Below, piece by piece: positions 8,366 to 15,928 of a stretch of DNA of 64,000 bases. The stretch's first letter is position 1; every line of letters begins with the position of its first letter. The notes below the pieces were generated by a model. The model did not search any database. It was not told where the DNA came from and worked only from the letters and a program-made list of their open reading frames with translations. The DNA is taken from the NCBI RefSeq assembly GCF_024435355.1, contig NZ_JAMJWG010000013.1, forward strand, positions 124,001 to 188,000, read 5' to 3'. This DNA is from Streptomyces odontomachi. GTDB lineage: Bacteria > Actinomycetota > Actinomycetes > Streptomycetales > Streptomycetaceae. The translations under genes and the position numbers were made by a program.

Positions 8366-8872
8366 GTGTCCGACACGCCCGCCGTTGCCGCCGTACCCAC
8401 GACTCCCGCGTCGGAGAGCACTGGCACCCACGCCAAGGCCACTTCCGCCGCCAGCGCCAGCGCCTCCGAAGCCGGCGCGGCCCGACCCGGGCGCCGCGCG
8501 CACATCGCGCTGTATGCCCTGCAAGTCGTGCTGGGCCTGTTCTACGCGGGTGCCAGCGCGCTGCCCAAGCTGATCGCGCACCCGTCCGCGGTCCAGTCGT
8601 TCCATGACCTCGGGTGGGGAAGCGGCGCGATGTACACCATCGGCGCGCTGGAGCTCGCCGGCGGCATAGCCCTGATGATCCCGGTGCTCTCCGCGGTGTC
8701 CGCGGTGGCCCTGATCGCGCTGATGATCGGTGCCTTCATCACCCAGCTCACCGCCTTCGACGGGCAGAACGCGGCGACCCCCGCCCTCCTCGTCGTCCCC
8801 CTCGCGCTGATCGCCTGGGCACGACGGCACCGGACGGCGGAGTTGCTGCGGCTGCTGCGGTTCCGCCGGTAA
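8366..8872 (+). CDS. DoxX-like integral membrane protein
   Basis: A 168-residue membrane protein. The first 45 residues are Ala/Ser/Thr-rich and probably disordered. Four hydrophobic helices follow (starting near residues 48, 90, 108 and 131). The first, YALQVVLGLFYAGASALPKL, and GALELAGGIALMIP are the DoxX-family signature positions. DoxX-like proteins are membrane proteins of poorly defined redox-related roles. The GTG start is preceded by GAGGAGACCACC. The gene converges with the S4 gene across a strong terminator. Confidence 0.82.
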   Translation: MSDTPAVAAVPTTPASESTGTHAKATSAASASASEAGAARPGRRAHIALYALQVVLGLFYAGASALPKLIAHPSAVQSFHDLGWGSGAMYTIGALELAGGIALMIPVLSAVSAVALIALMIGAFITQLTAFDGQNAATPALLVVPLALIAWARRHRTAELLRLLRFRR

Positions 8873-8921
8873 CCCACCGGAGGCCCGGGAAACCCGGGAG
8901 CCCCACCCGGGGCGGACCACG

Positions 8922-8979
8922 GCAAGGCACGTACGCGCGGCCGCGTACCACGGGGGTACACGGCCGCGCATACCCTTGC
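8922..8979. terminator. bidirectional terminator between the DoxX and S4 genes
   Basis: A long interrupted hairpin. GCAAGG (8922-8927) pairs with CCTTGC (8974-8979), GCGCGGCCG pairs with CGGCCGCGC, and an inner TACC/GGTA closes the loop. It lies between convergent genes. Confidence 0.7.
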
Positions 8980-9072
8980 GTGAACCTCGCCCGCGCCGCG
9001 CACCTCGTGCGCACCGTGCGCACCGCGCGTGTCAACGGCTACCGTGCGTCGCCGGCCACCGGCTGCGGAGCG

Positions 9073-9708
9073 CTACCGGCCGCGGCCGGATCCGCCCGAC
9101 CCGCCCGTCCCGCCGAGCCTGCCCGGCGCACCCGGTCCCGCCGGCCCGCCCACGCTCCGCAGGCGTTCCATCTCGCGGCGGTCGCGCTTCGTCGGGCGGC
9201 CGGCGCCGCGATCGCGCACCCCGGCCGGCGCGACCGCCTCGCGCGGTGGCGGCGGCGGGCTGTTGTCGATGTAGCAGAGCGCGGCGACCGGCGCGCCGAC
9301 GCGCTTGCGGATGACCCGCTTGACCACCACGATCCGCTCCCGGCCCGCCTGGCGCAGCCGCACCTCGTCGCCCGAGCGGACGTTGTACGCCGGCTTCACC
9401 CGCTCGCCGTTCACCCGCACATGCCCGCCGCGGCAGGCGTCGGCGGCCATCGAACGCGACTTCACCAGGCGTACCGACCAGATCCAGCTGTCCACCCGCA
9501 CGGGCCCTGACGTCTCCGCGTCGGCGGCCATCTTGGCCGCGGCGGCACGCTTCGGGTCCGCCGCCGACCCGCCGCCCGATGCGTTCGGCACCGGCTGCTC
9601 GCCGGCCGCGTCCGTCGTCCCTGCATCCGCGGCGGCCGAGGTCGCCACGGTCCCCGTCGTCGATGGCGTCCGTGCCGCCACCGTCTCGCTCGAAGCCTCT
9701 GAAGCCAT
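9073..9708 (-). CDS. S4-domain RNA-binding protein (Hsp15/HslR-like)
   Basis: A 211-residue protein. Residues about 70-130 are an S4 RNA-binding domain: VRVDSWIWSVRLVKSRSMAADACRGGHV, then RVNGERVKPAYNVRSGDEVRL. Its spacing is that of heat-shock protein 15, which binds stalled 50S subunits carrying peptidyl-tRNA. The C-terminal tail (RDRGAGRPTKRDRREMERL) is the usual actinobacterial extension. The first 68 residues are an Ala/Thr/Ser-rich segment that I do not recall from close homologues. The ATG at 9708 lies six bases after a TAAGGT hexamer, suggesting a leaderless transcript. Confidence 0.85.
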   Translation of the reverse strand: MASEASSETVAARTPSTTGTVATSAAADAGTTDAAGEQPVPNASGGGSAADPKRAAAAKMAADAETSGPVRVDSWIWSVRLVKSRSMAADACRGGHVRVNGERVKPAYNVRSGDEVRLRQAGRERIVVVKRVIRKRVGAPVAALCYIDNSPPPPPREAVAPAGVRDRGAGRPTKRDRREMERLRSVGGPAGPGAPGRLGGTGGSGGSGRGR

Positions 9709-9819
9709 GTCTCGACCTTAGCCGCCCGGTCGCGCCGACCCCGAACGCTTTCCGTCCGCGCGGTGTCGCACCCGGCGCCGGGGCGGGCCCGGCTCCCGGT
9801 TTGCCCGTACCGTGGGGGC

Positions 9820-10602
9820 ATGGACCCCCTGGCAGCCTCCGCCGACTCCCACGCCGTGCCCCCCACCGGCGCCGGCGCGCCGGCCGCCTCCGGTTCCCCG
9901 GCATCGCTCCAGGAGCTGGACGCCCGTATCGCCGACTGCCGGGCATGTCCCCGGCTCGTCGCATGGCGCGAGGAGGTCGCCCGGACGAAGCGGGCCGCCT
10001 ATGCGGACTGGACCTACTGGGGGCGCCCGGTGCCCGGTTTCGGGCCGCCCGACGCCCCGTTGCTGATCGTCGGCCTCGCACCCGCCGCGCACGGCGGGAA
10101 CCGGACCGGTCGGATGTTCACCGGGGACAGCTCGGGCGATGTGCTGTTCGCCGCCCTGCACGCCGTGGGCCTGGCCTCCAGCCCCCGCGCGGTCAGCGTC
10201 GACGACGGCCTGACCCTGCACGGTGTACGCATCACCTCTCCCGTGCACTGCGCCCCGCCCGCCAACAAGCCCACGCCGACGGAACGGGACACCTGCCGGT
10301 CCTGGCTGGCGGCCGAGCTGCGGCTGCTGCGGCCGTCGCTGCGTGCCGTCGTCGTCCTGGGGGCCTTCGGATGGCAGGCGACCCTGCCCGCGCTGAACGC
10401 GGTGGCCTGGACGGTGCCGCGGCCGCGTCCGGCCTTCGCGCACGGTGCCCGGGTGACCCTGGACGCGAGGGACGACGGGCCGCCGCTGGACCTGTTCGGC
10501 TGCTTCCACGTCAGCCAGCGCAACACGTTCACCGGCCGGCTGACCCCGGCCATGCTCCGCGCGGTCCTGACGGACGCGGCCCGCACCGCCGGCCTGTCCT
10601 GA
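9820..10602 (+). CDS. uracil-DNA glycosylase, family 5 (UdgB type)
   Basis: Removes uracil and other deaminated bases from DNA in base-excision repair. The 260-residue protein carries the family 4/5 iron-sulfur pattern (CRACPRLVAWRE near residue 39, with further Cys at HCAPPANKPTPTERDTC). The active-site motif GLAPAAHGGNRTGRMFTGDSSG is that of family 5, with A in place of the usual catalytic D/E of family 4. HVSQRNTFTGRLT near the C-terminus is the second conserved motif. The ATG at 9820 has no Shine-Dalgarno sequence, but TACCGT lies six bases before it, so it may be leaderless. The S4 gene is divergent from it. Confidence 0.9.
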   Translation: MDPLAASADSHAVPPTGAGAPAASGSPASLQELDARIADCRACPRLVAWREEVARTKRAAYADWTYWGRPVPGFGPPDAPLLIVGLAPAAHGGNRTGRMFTGDSSGDVLFAALHAVGLASSPRAVSVDDGLTLHGVRITSPVHCAPPANKPTPTERDTCRSWLAAELRLLRPSLRAVVVLGAFGWQATLPALNAVAWTVPRPRPAFAHGARVTLDARDDGPPLDLFGCFHVSQRNTFTGRLTPAMLRAVLTDAARTAGLS

Positions 10603-10660
10603 CCCACCTCGCGGGCCTGGTCGGCGGCGCCGGTCCGGATCACCGGCCCGTGCACGCGAA

Positions 10661-10702
10661 GGCTCCCGCACCCACCTGCCCGGGCAGGTGGGTGCGGGAG
10701 CC
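10661..10702. terminator. bidirectional terminator (perfect 42-base palindrome)
   Basis: GGCTCCCGCACCCACCTGCC (10661-10680) plus one C, followed by the exact reverse complement through 10702. It lies between the convergent UDG and GH/RICIN genes. The 21-bp half-site length without a mismatch is unusual. A 14-bp direct repeat (GGACCCGTGGAG type) follows near 10733-10756. Confidence 0.75.
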
Positions 10703-10762
10703 TGGGACGGGAAGGACCAGCCCCTGGAGACGGACCCGTGGAGGCGGACCCGTGGAGAGGGT

Positions 10763-12538
10763 TCAGCGGGAGGTCAGCTTCCACAGGTGGTCGTCGGTGC
10801 CGTTGTCGTCCCACTGGAGGACCCGGGCGCCGGTGGCGGTGCTCATGTCGGTGACGCCCAGCAGGAGACCGCTGTTGTAGTTGGCGAGCTTGTAGTAGCC
10901 GCTGCCGGCCGAGATCGGTTGCCACAGGTGGTCGTTGGTGCCGTTGTCGCCCCAGATCAGCGCGGTGGCACCGGCGCTGGTGCTGGCGTCCGTGATGCCC
11001 AGCAGCAGACCGCTCGCCTTGTTGACGATCTTGTAGAGGCCGGAGCCCGCTGAGGTCAGCGTCCACGTCTGGCTGCTGCCGCTGCCGGCGGCGGCCTGGA
11101 CGACGGCGGTGCCCTGCGCGGTGCCGGCGTTCTGGGTGTCCAGTGCCATGCCGCTGTTCTTGTTGGTGACCTGGTAGGTGCCGGCCAGCGAGGTGCCGGA
11201 GCCGCCGGGGGTGATCACCAGGTGGTAGCCGTCGGTGGCGTTGGTCGTCACCGGCACGGTGACGGAACCGTTCGAGACGGCGTAGTCGCTTTCGGAGACG
11301 GTCAGCGGGCCGGAGACGGCGGTGGTCCGGCCCTTCGACGGCGTGTACTCCAGCTTGACGTGCACCGTGCTGCCGAAGGCCGACAGGGAGCCGAGGCCGT
11401 TCACGGTCACCGCCGACGAGCCGCTGCCCCCGCCGAAGATGACGCTGACCTGCTTGCCGTCGCTGCTCAGCGCGGCGGCGCCGTCGATACCGGTCTGGGC
11501 CGGCGGGGTGGTGGTGAGCATGTTCCCGGACATGTCGCCGTACCACTTGTACAGCCAGTAGGAGCCGTTGGGCGAGCCGCCGGTGTCGGTGAGGGTGTCG
11601 CCGAGGGTGCCGTAGTGGTTCCAGAAGGCGAGTTCGGCGTCGTGCACACCGGCCCGTTCGAACTTGGCGACATAGCTCACCAGGGGGCCGGGCACGCCGA
11701 CCTCGCTGGTCGTGCCGTACTCCTCGATGGAGATCGGGCGCGCGCTGATGCCGAGGCTGCTCTCCAGCGAGCGGTAGGCGGCGACGTGCGAGGCGATGTT
11801 CTGGCTGCCCCCGAGCTCGTGCCAGGAGACGATGTCGGGCAGGGTGCCACTGGCCTTGGCGGCGCTGAGGAACTGCTGCATCGCGCTCTGGTTCCAGGAG
11901 GAGTAGCTGGGGCCCTGGGTGGGGGTGGAGGTGTCCTTGGTCCGGATCTGCTTGACGGTCCTGGCCCAGCCGTCGTTGAAGCTTCCCGCGGCCGAGTTCC
12001 AGGTCCAGTCGGGCTCGTTCCAGGGCTCGTAGGCGCTGATGTTGCCGGCCCCGGAGGACTTGACGGCGGTGACCTGCTTGTCGACGGCGGACAACCAGTC
12101 GCTCCAACTCACCCATTTGTAAGGGAAGTTGGGATACCAGTCCGGCATCCGCACGACCACCTTGGCGCCGGCCCTGGCCGCCTTCGACGCCACCACCAGC
12201 GCATCGCCCGCGGGCTTGGGCTCGCCGTTGGGGAGCTGCGAGCCGCCCGGTGCCATCTGCACGAAGGTGTTCGGCTTCAACGCGCTGACCAGGCTGTCCG
12301 AGGGGGTGCTCGCGTCGGCGAGACCGTACAGGCCACCGCTGGCCGCATGGGCGACCGGGTGCAGGGTCCGGCTCGCGTCGACGACCAGGGTGGTGGCGGC
12401 GAGCGAGTCGGCGTGCGCGGGCGCGGTGGTGAGGCCGGCGGTGGCCGCGACCAGGGCGGCCGTCCCGAGCGTGGCGGCCAGACGGCCGGACGGTCGACGC
12501 CGGTGACGTCCGGGATCGAGGGTTATCGGGCGATTCAT
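10763..12538 (-). CDS. secreted clan GH-A glycoside hydrolase with C-terminal RICIN (CBM13-like) domain
   Basis: A 591-residue exported enzyme. A signal peptide ends at about residue 43 (APAHA-DS). The catalytic part resembles clan GH-A enzymes, closest in feel to GH39/GH79. YEPWNEPDW places the acid/base at Glu175, and SIEEYGTT places a nucleophile at Glu272 or Glu273. A beta-sandwich region follows (about 350-450). A ricin-type trefoil comes next (about 455-591) with three Q.W-like ends: SQTWTL, DHLWQP and DHLWKL. The substrate is unproven. The position behind arabinofuranosidase and sugar-transport genes suggests a plant arabinan or arabinosylated glycan. AGGAG lies ten bases before the ATG. 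It is the last gene of the minus-strand operon, separated from the permease by a hexamer array. Confidence 0.85.
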   Translation of the reverse strand: MNRPITLDPGRHRRRPSGRLAATLGTAALVAATAGLTTAPAHADSLAATTLVVDASRTLHPVAHAASGGLYGLADASTPSDSLVSALKPNTFVQMAPGGSQLPNGEPKPAGDALVVASKAARAGAKVVVRMPDWYPNFPYKWVSWSDWLSAVDKQVTAVKSSGAGNISAYEPWNEPDWTWNSAAGSFNDGWARTVKQIRTKDTSTPTQGPSYSSWNQSAMQQFLSAAKASGTLPDIVSWHELGGSQNIASHVAAYRSLESSLGISARPISIEEYGTTSEVGVPGPLVSYVAKFERAGVHDAELAFWNHYGTLGDTLTDTGGSPNGSYWLYKWYGDMSGNMLTTTPPAQTGIDGAAALSSDGKQVSVIFGGGSGSSAVTVNGLGSLSAFGSTVHVKLEYTPSKGRTTAVSGPLTVSESDYAVSNGSVTVPVTTNATDGYHLVITPGGSGTSLAGTYQVTNKNSGMALDTQNAGTAQGTAVVQAAAGSGSSQTWTLTSAGSGLYKIVNKASGLLLGITDASTSAGATALIWGDNGTNDHLWQPISAGSGYYKLANYNSGLLLGVTDMSTATGARVLQWDDNGTDDHLWKLTSR

Positions 12539-12583
12539 GGCAGGAGTTCTCCTGACGGGGACGGATAAGGACGGAGTCTCATG

Positions 12584-12688
12584 TGCTGGTGCTGGTGCTG
12601 GTGCTGGTGCTGGTGCTGGTGCTGGTGCTGGTGCTGGTGCTGGTGCTGGTGCGTGCGGATGCGGGTGCGGGTGCGGGTGCGGGTGCAC
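12584..12688. repeat. intergenic hexamer tandem array
   Basis: TGCTGG is repeated 11.5 times without error (12584-12652), followed by a degenerate GTGCGG array of about six units (12653-12688). It lies between the inner permease stop and the GH/RICIN gene start. Perfect tandem copies imply recent slippage, so the copy number probably varies between strains. Confidence 0.9.
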
Positions 12689-12693
12689 GCGTG

Positions 12694-13542
12694 TCAGTCC
12701 TTGACGGCGCCCGCGGTCACGCCGGCGGCCACGTAGCGCTGTGCCAGGACGAGCAGGACGGCCGTGGGGATGGAGGCGACGACGGCCGTGGCCATGATCG
12801 CGTTCCATTCCTGGTTGTTGTTGCCGATGTAGCGGTAGAGGCCCAGGGTGATCGGGCGGAGCTCGCCGCCGCCGTCGAGCGTGCTGGCGAAGACGAAGTC
12901 GGACCAGGCCCACAGGAAGCTGAAGAGCGAGACGGTGACGACGGCGTTGCGGCTCACCGGCAGGACGACCGACCAGAAGGTGCGCCAGGCGCCGGCGCCG
13001 TCGATGCGGGCGGCCGCGGTGAGTTCGTCCGGGATGCCCGCCATGAACGCCGTGAAGATCATCACGCCGAACGGCACGGCGATCGTGGAGTCGGCGATGA
13101 TCAGGCCCCACCAGAAGTTCAGCAGGCCGAGGTCGAGGAAGATCCCGTAGCAGCCCATCGCCATGACGACACCGGGGATCATCTGGGCGATCAGCAGCGC
13201 CAGGCCGAGCACGCCGGTGCCGTGCGGGCGCAGCTTCGCCAGCGCGAAACCGGCCGGCGCGGCCAGCACGAGGGTGACGGCGACGGTGCCCAGGCCGATG
13301 AGCAGGCTGGTGCCCAGGTACGGCACCTGGTCGTGCAGGACGGCCCGGTACCCCTCGAACGTCGGGTGCAGCGGCAGCAGGTCGGGCGGGGACTTGCGCA
13401 TGTCCTGCTGCGGGGTGAGGGACACGTTCAGCATCCAGTACACCGGGAACAGCATCAGCGCGGTGAGCACCACTCCCAGGACGGTGGTGCGGCGCGAGCG
13501 CCGAACGCCCCGGGGGACCCGGGCGGTGCCACGTGGTCTCAC
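12694..13542 (-). CDS. sugar ABC transporter permease (MalG/AraQ type)
   Basis: A 282-residue inner-membrane permease of the CUT1 family, with about six transmembrane helices beginning at VVLTALMLFPVYWMLNVSL. The EAA loop that contacts the ATPase is seen in the form ELTAAARIDGAGAWRTFWSVVLP. The GTG start overlaps the stop of the preceding permease (GTGA), with AGAGGAGG eight bases upstream, so the two permeases are translationally coupled. No ATPase gene is present in the locus. In Streptomyces a shared ATPase (MsiK) energises such transporters, which is inferred here. Confidence 0.93.
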   Translation of the reverse strand: MRPRGTARVPRGVRRSRRTTVLGVVLTALMLFPVYWMLNVSLTPQQDMRKSPPDLLPLHPTFEGYRAVLHDQVPYLGTSLLIGLGTVAVTLVLAAPAGFALAKLRPHGTGVLGLALLIAQMIPGVVMAMGCYGIFLDLGLLNFWWGLIIADSTIAVPFGVMIFTAFMAGIPDELTAAARIDGAGAWRTFWSVVLPVSRNAVVTVSLFSFLWAWSDFVFASTLDGGGELRPITLGLYRYIGNNNQEWNAIMATAVVASIPTAVLLVLAQRYVAAGVTAGAVKD

Positions 13543-14516
13543 GGTGCCGACCTCCTCTGGACGCGGATGTACAGCAGCCCGAAGACGAGGGCGATGAGGA
13601 TGAGGATGTTGCCGACCGCGGCGCCCGGCCCGAACTGGGGCAGCAGGGTCCCGAAGCCGAGCCGGTAGGACCAGGTCGCCAGGGTCGACGAGGAGTCTCC
13701 CGGACCCCCTCTGGTCATGATCCAGATCAGGTCGAACACCTTGAGCGTGTAGACCAGCCCCAGCAGCAGGGTGATCGCCGACACCGGCCGCAGCAGCGGG
13801 AACGTGATCCGCCGGAACCGCTGCCAGCCGTCGGCGCCGTCCAGTGCCGCCGCCTCGTACAGCTCCGCGGGGATGTTCTGGAGGCCGCTGTAGAGGATGA
13901 CCAGGTTGAACGGGATGCCGATCCAGATGTTGGCGATGATGACCGAGACCAGGGCCCAGTGCGGCGAGGTGAGCCAGCCGACCGGTGCCACGCCCACCAG
14001 GTGCAGGGCGTAGTTGACCACCCCGGACTCGCTGTTGAACATCCATGACCAGGTCGACGCCGACACGATGAGCGGCAGCAGCCACGGGACGAGGAACAGC
14101 GCCCTGAGCGTGGCGGCGAGCCGGAAGTGCCGGTTGAAGAAGACCGCGAGGGCCAGCCCGGCCGTGTACTGGAACGCGATCGAGACGAACGTGAAGACCA
14201 TCGTGTTGCGCATCGCCGGCGCGAACGACGGGTCGTGCAGCACCTGGGAGAAGTTGTCCCACCCGGAGAACGGCGCGTCGCCCGCCACGAACGACCGTAC
14301 GGTGTAGTGCCGCAGGCTCAGATCGAGGTTGCGGTAGAGCGGGTAGACGTAGAACGCGGCGAGGTAGCACACGAGCGGGGCGAGGAAGGCCAGCGCGGTC
14401 AGCCGGCCCGGCTGGAGCCGGCGGCGCGGCTGCGGGGCGTCGCGCCGGCCGTCGGCGCCGGCCGCCCCGGGCACGGCCGGCGGTCGCCGCGGGTGCGCGA
14501 CTCTGGCGAGGGTCAT
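13539..14516 (-). CDS. sugar ABC transporter permease (MalF/UgpA type)
   Basis: A 325-residue CUT1 permease. After a basic, Pro/Arg-rich N-terminal 38 residues come about six helices, starting with LAFLAPLVCYLAAFYVYPLY. The EAA motif reads ELYEAAALDGADGWQRFRRITFPLL, which is the canonical loop. It pairs with the permease that follows, its stop overlapping the next start. The ATG at 14516 is preceded by CAGGAGTTCGC. It lies 84 bases downstream of the solute-binding lipoprotein gene, as in typical carbohydrate importers. Confidence 0.93.
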   Translation of the reverse strand: MTLARVAHPRRPPAVPGAAGADGRRDAPQPRRRLQPGRLTALAFLAPLVCYLAAFYVYPLYRNLDLSLRHYTVRSFVAGDAPFSGWDNFSQVLHDPSFAPAMRNTMVFTFVSIAFQYTAGLALAVFFNRHFRLAATLRALFLVPWLLPLIVSASTWSWMFNSESGVVNYALHLVGVAPVGWLTSPHWALVSVIIANIWIGIPFNLVILYSGLQNIPAELYEAAALDGADGWQRFRRITFPLLRPVSAITLLLGLVYTLKVFDLIWIMTRGGPGDSSSTLATWSYRLGFGTLLPQFGPGAAVGNILILIALVFGLLYIRVQRRSAP

Positions 14517-14600
14517 GCGAACTCCTGAGTGCGGATGGCGGTGTCCGGGGCGCGCCGCGGGCGTGTGCCGCGGCCACGCACCGGTGACCGGGCCGGGGCG

Positions 14601-15845
14601 TCAGCCCTTGCCCTTGGCGGCGGTCTGCTGTGCCGTGGTGAGGGCGTCCTTGGGGCTCTTGCCGCCGGACAGGGCCGCCTGCACGGCGTTCCACATCGGC
14701 TGCGAGATGGTCGGGTACCTGGTGCCCAGGCCGCCGCTGGTGCGACCGCGCGCGGCGGCCACCGCCTTCACCCACGGCACGAGCTTCGGGTCAGCCTTGG
14801 TCTGCCGGCTCTGCACGGACTTGGTGGGGCCCACGTACATCAGCGTCGTGTCGGTGGCCAGCAGGCTCTTCGAGCTGGTCAGACAGGTGACGATCTTCTT
14901 GCTGACGTCGTAGCGCCCGGTGTCCTGCTGGACGGGCACGGTGACGAACTCGCCACCGGTCGGAACCGGCGCCGCGCCCCCGTGCTGGGCCGGGATGTTG
15001 ATGACCCCGTACGGGAAGCCCGCCTTCTCGGCGTTGCCGAGCTGCCAGGTGCCGTTCTCGCCGAAGGCGTAGCTGCCGGTGGCGAACTCCTGCCAGGTGG
15101 TGGTCTGGGTGTTGTTCAGGACGTCTTTGGGCGCATACCCCTTGTCGACCCACTGCTTCCACAGCGACAGGGCGGCCACGCCCTGTGCCGAGTCCAGCTT
15201 GGTGAGGTCGCCGCCGGCGCCCCAGAACCACGGGAGGAACTGGAAGCTGCCCTCCTCGGTGTTGATGGCGGAGAAGGTGATGCCCTTCTTGCCGGTCGCT
15301 TCGACCTTGGCCAGCGCCGCCGTCAGGGAGCTCCAGTCCTTCACCGAGGCGGGGTCGACGTGGGCGGCCGCCAGGATCTTCTTGTTGTAGTAGAGGGCGA
15401 GCGTGTTGGCGCCGACCGGGATCCCGTAGGCCGCGCCGTCGAGCGTGCCGGCGCCGATGATGTTCTTCTGGAACGACGCCGTGTCCAGGCCGAGTTCGCC
15501 GGTCTTGGTGAGGATCCCGGCCTCCACCATCGTGGACACCACCGGGTTGTCCACCAGCATCACGTCGGGGGCGTTGCCCTGCTGGGCGGCGAGCAGCGCC
15601 TTGTTGCCCAGGTCCGTGGTGTCGTACGCGGTGCGCTTGAGCGTCACGCCGGCCGTCCGGCCGCACGACGTGACCCGCTTGCCCCACTCCGAGCCGGCGT
15701 CGAGCTGCGGATACGGGTCCCAGAAGGTGTACGTCGAGGACGAGCCCGACGAGGCGGAGCCGGAGCCGCCGGAGCAGGCGGCGACGGACACGAGCGTGCC
15801 CACGGCTGCGAGGGCGGCGATCAGGGTACGGCGTGGGTGTTTCAC
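14601..15845 (-). CDS. extracellular solute-binding lipoprotein for sugar uptake
   Basis: A 414-residue lipoprotein. A signal peptide ends in the lipobox VAAC with Cys24 as the modified residue, followed by a Gly/Ser linker. The body is a family 1 solute-binding fold: STYTFWDPYPQLD, NAPDVMLVDNPVVSTMVEAGIL, GIPVGANTLALYYNKKIL and GENGTWQL are the standard landmarks. The ligand is unknown; context suggests an arabinose-containing oligosaccharide. The GTG start at 15845 has GAGG eight bases upstream. It lies directly after the GH127 gene and before the two permeases in one transcription direction. Confidence 0.93.
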   Translation of the reverse strand: MKHPRRTLIAALAAVGTLVSVAACSGGSGSASSGSSSTYTFWDPYPQLDAGSEWGKRVTSCGRTAGVTLKRTAYDTTDLGNKALLAAQQGNAPDVMLVDNPVVSTMVEAGILTKTGELGLDTASFQKNIIGAGTLDGAAYGIPVGANTLALYYNKKILAAAHVDPASVKDWSSLTAALAKVEATGKKGITFSAINTEEGSFQFLPWFWGAGGDLTKLDSAQGVAALSLWKQWVDKGYAPKDVLNNTQTTTWQEFATGSYAFGENGTWQLGNAEKAGFPYGVINIPAQHGGAAPVPTGGEFVTVPVQQDTGRYDVSKKIVTCLTSSKSLLATDTTLMYVGPTKSVQSRQTKADPKLVPWVKAVAAARGRTSGGLGTRYPTISQPMWNAVQAALSGGKSPKDALTTAQQTAAKGKG

Positions 15846-15928
15846 GGGAGCGACCTCGCTGTCGGCGGGTGGTGGCTGAGGGGGCGGACCGGGGCCTTCG
15901 AGGGCCGGGGAGCGCGGAACGGGGCGGG

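Noticed and set aside
12539..12693. Ala-Pro/His-Pro repeat protein read through the hexamer array on the minus strand
   Set aside because: The frame has no ribosome-binding site of its own, overlaps the permease end, and the hydrolase has a good start with AGGAG at 12538.
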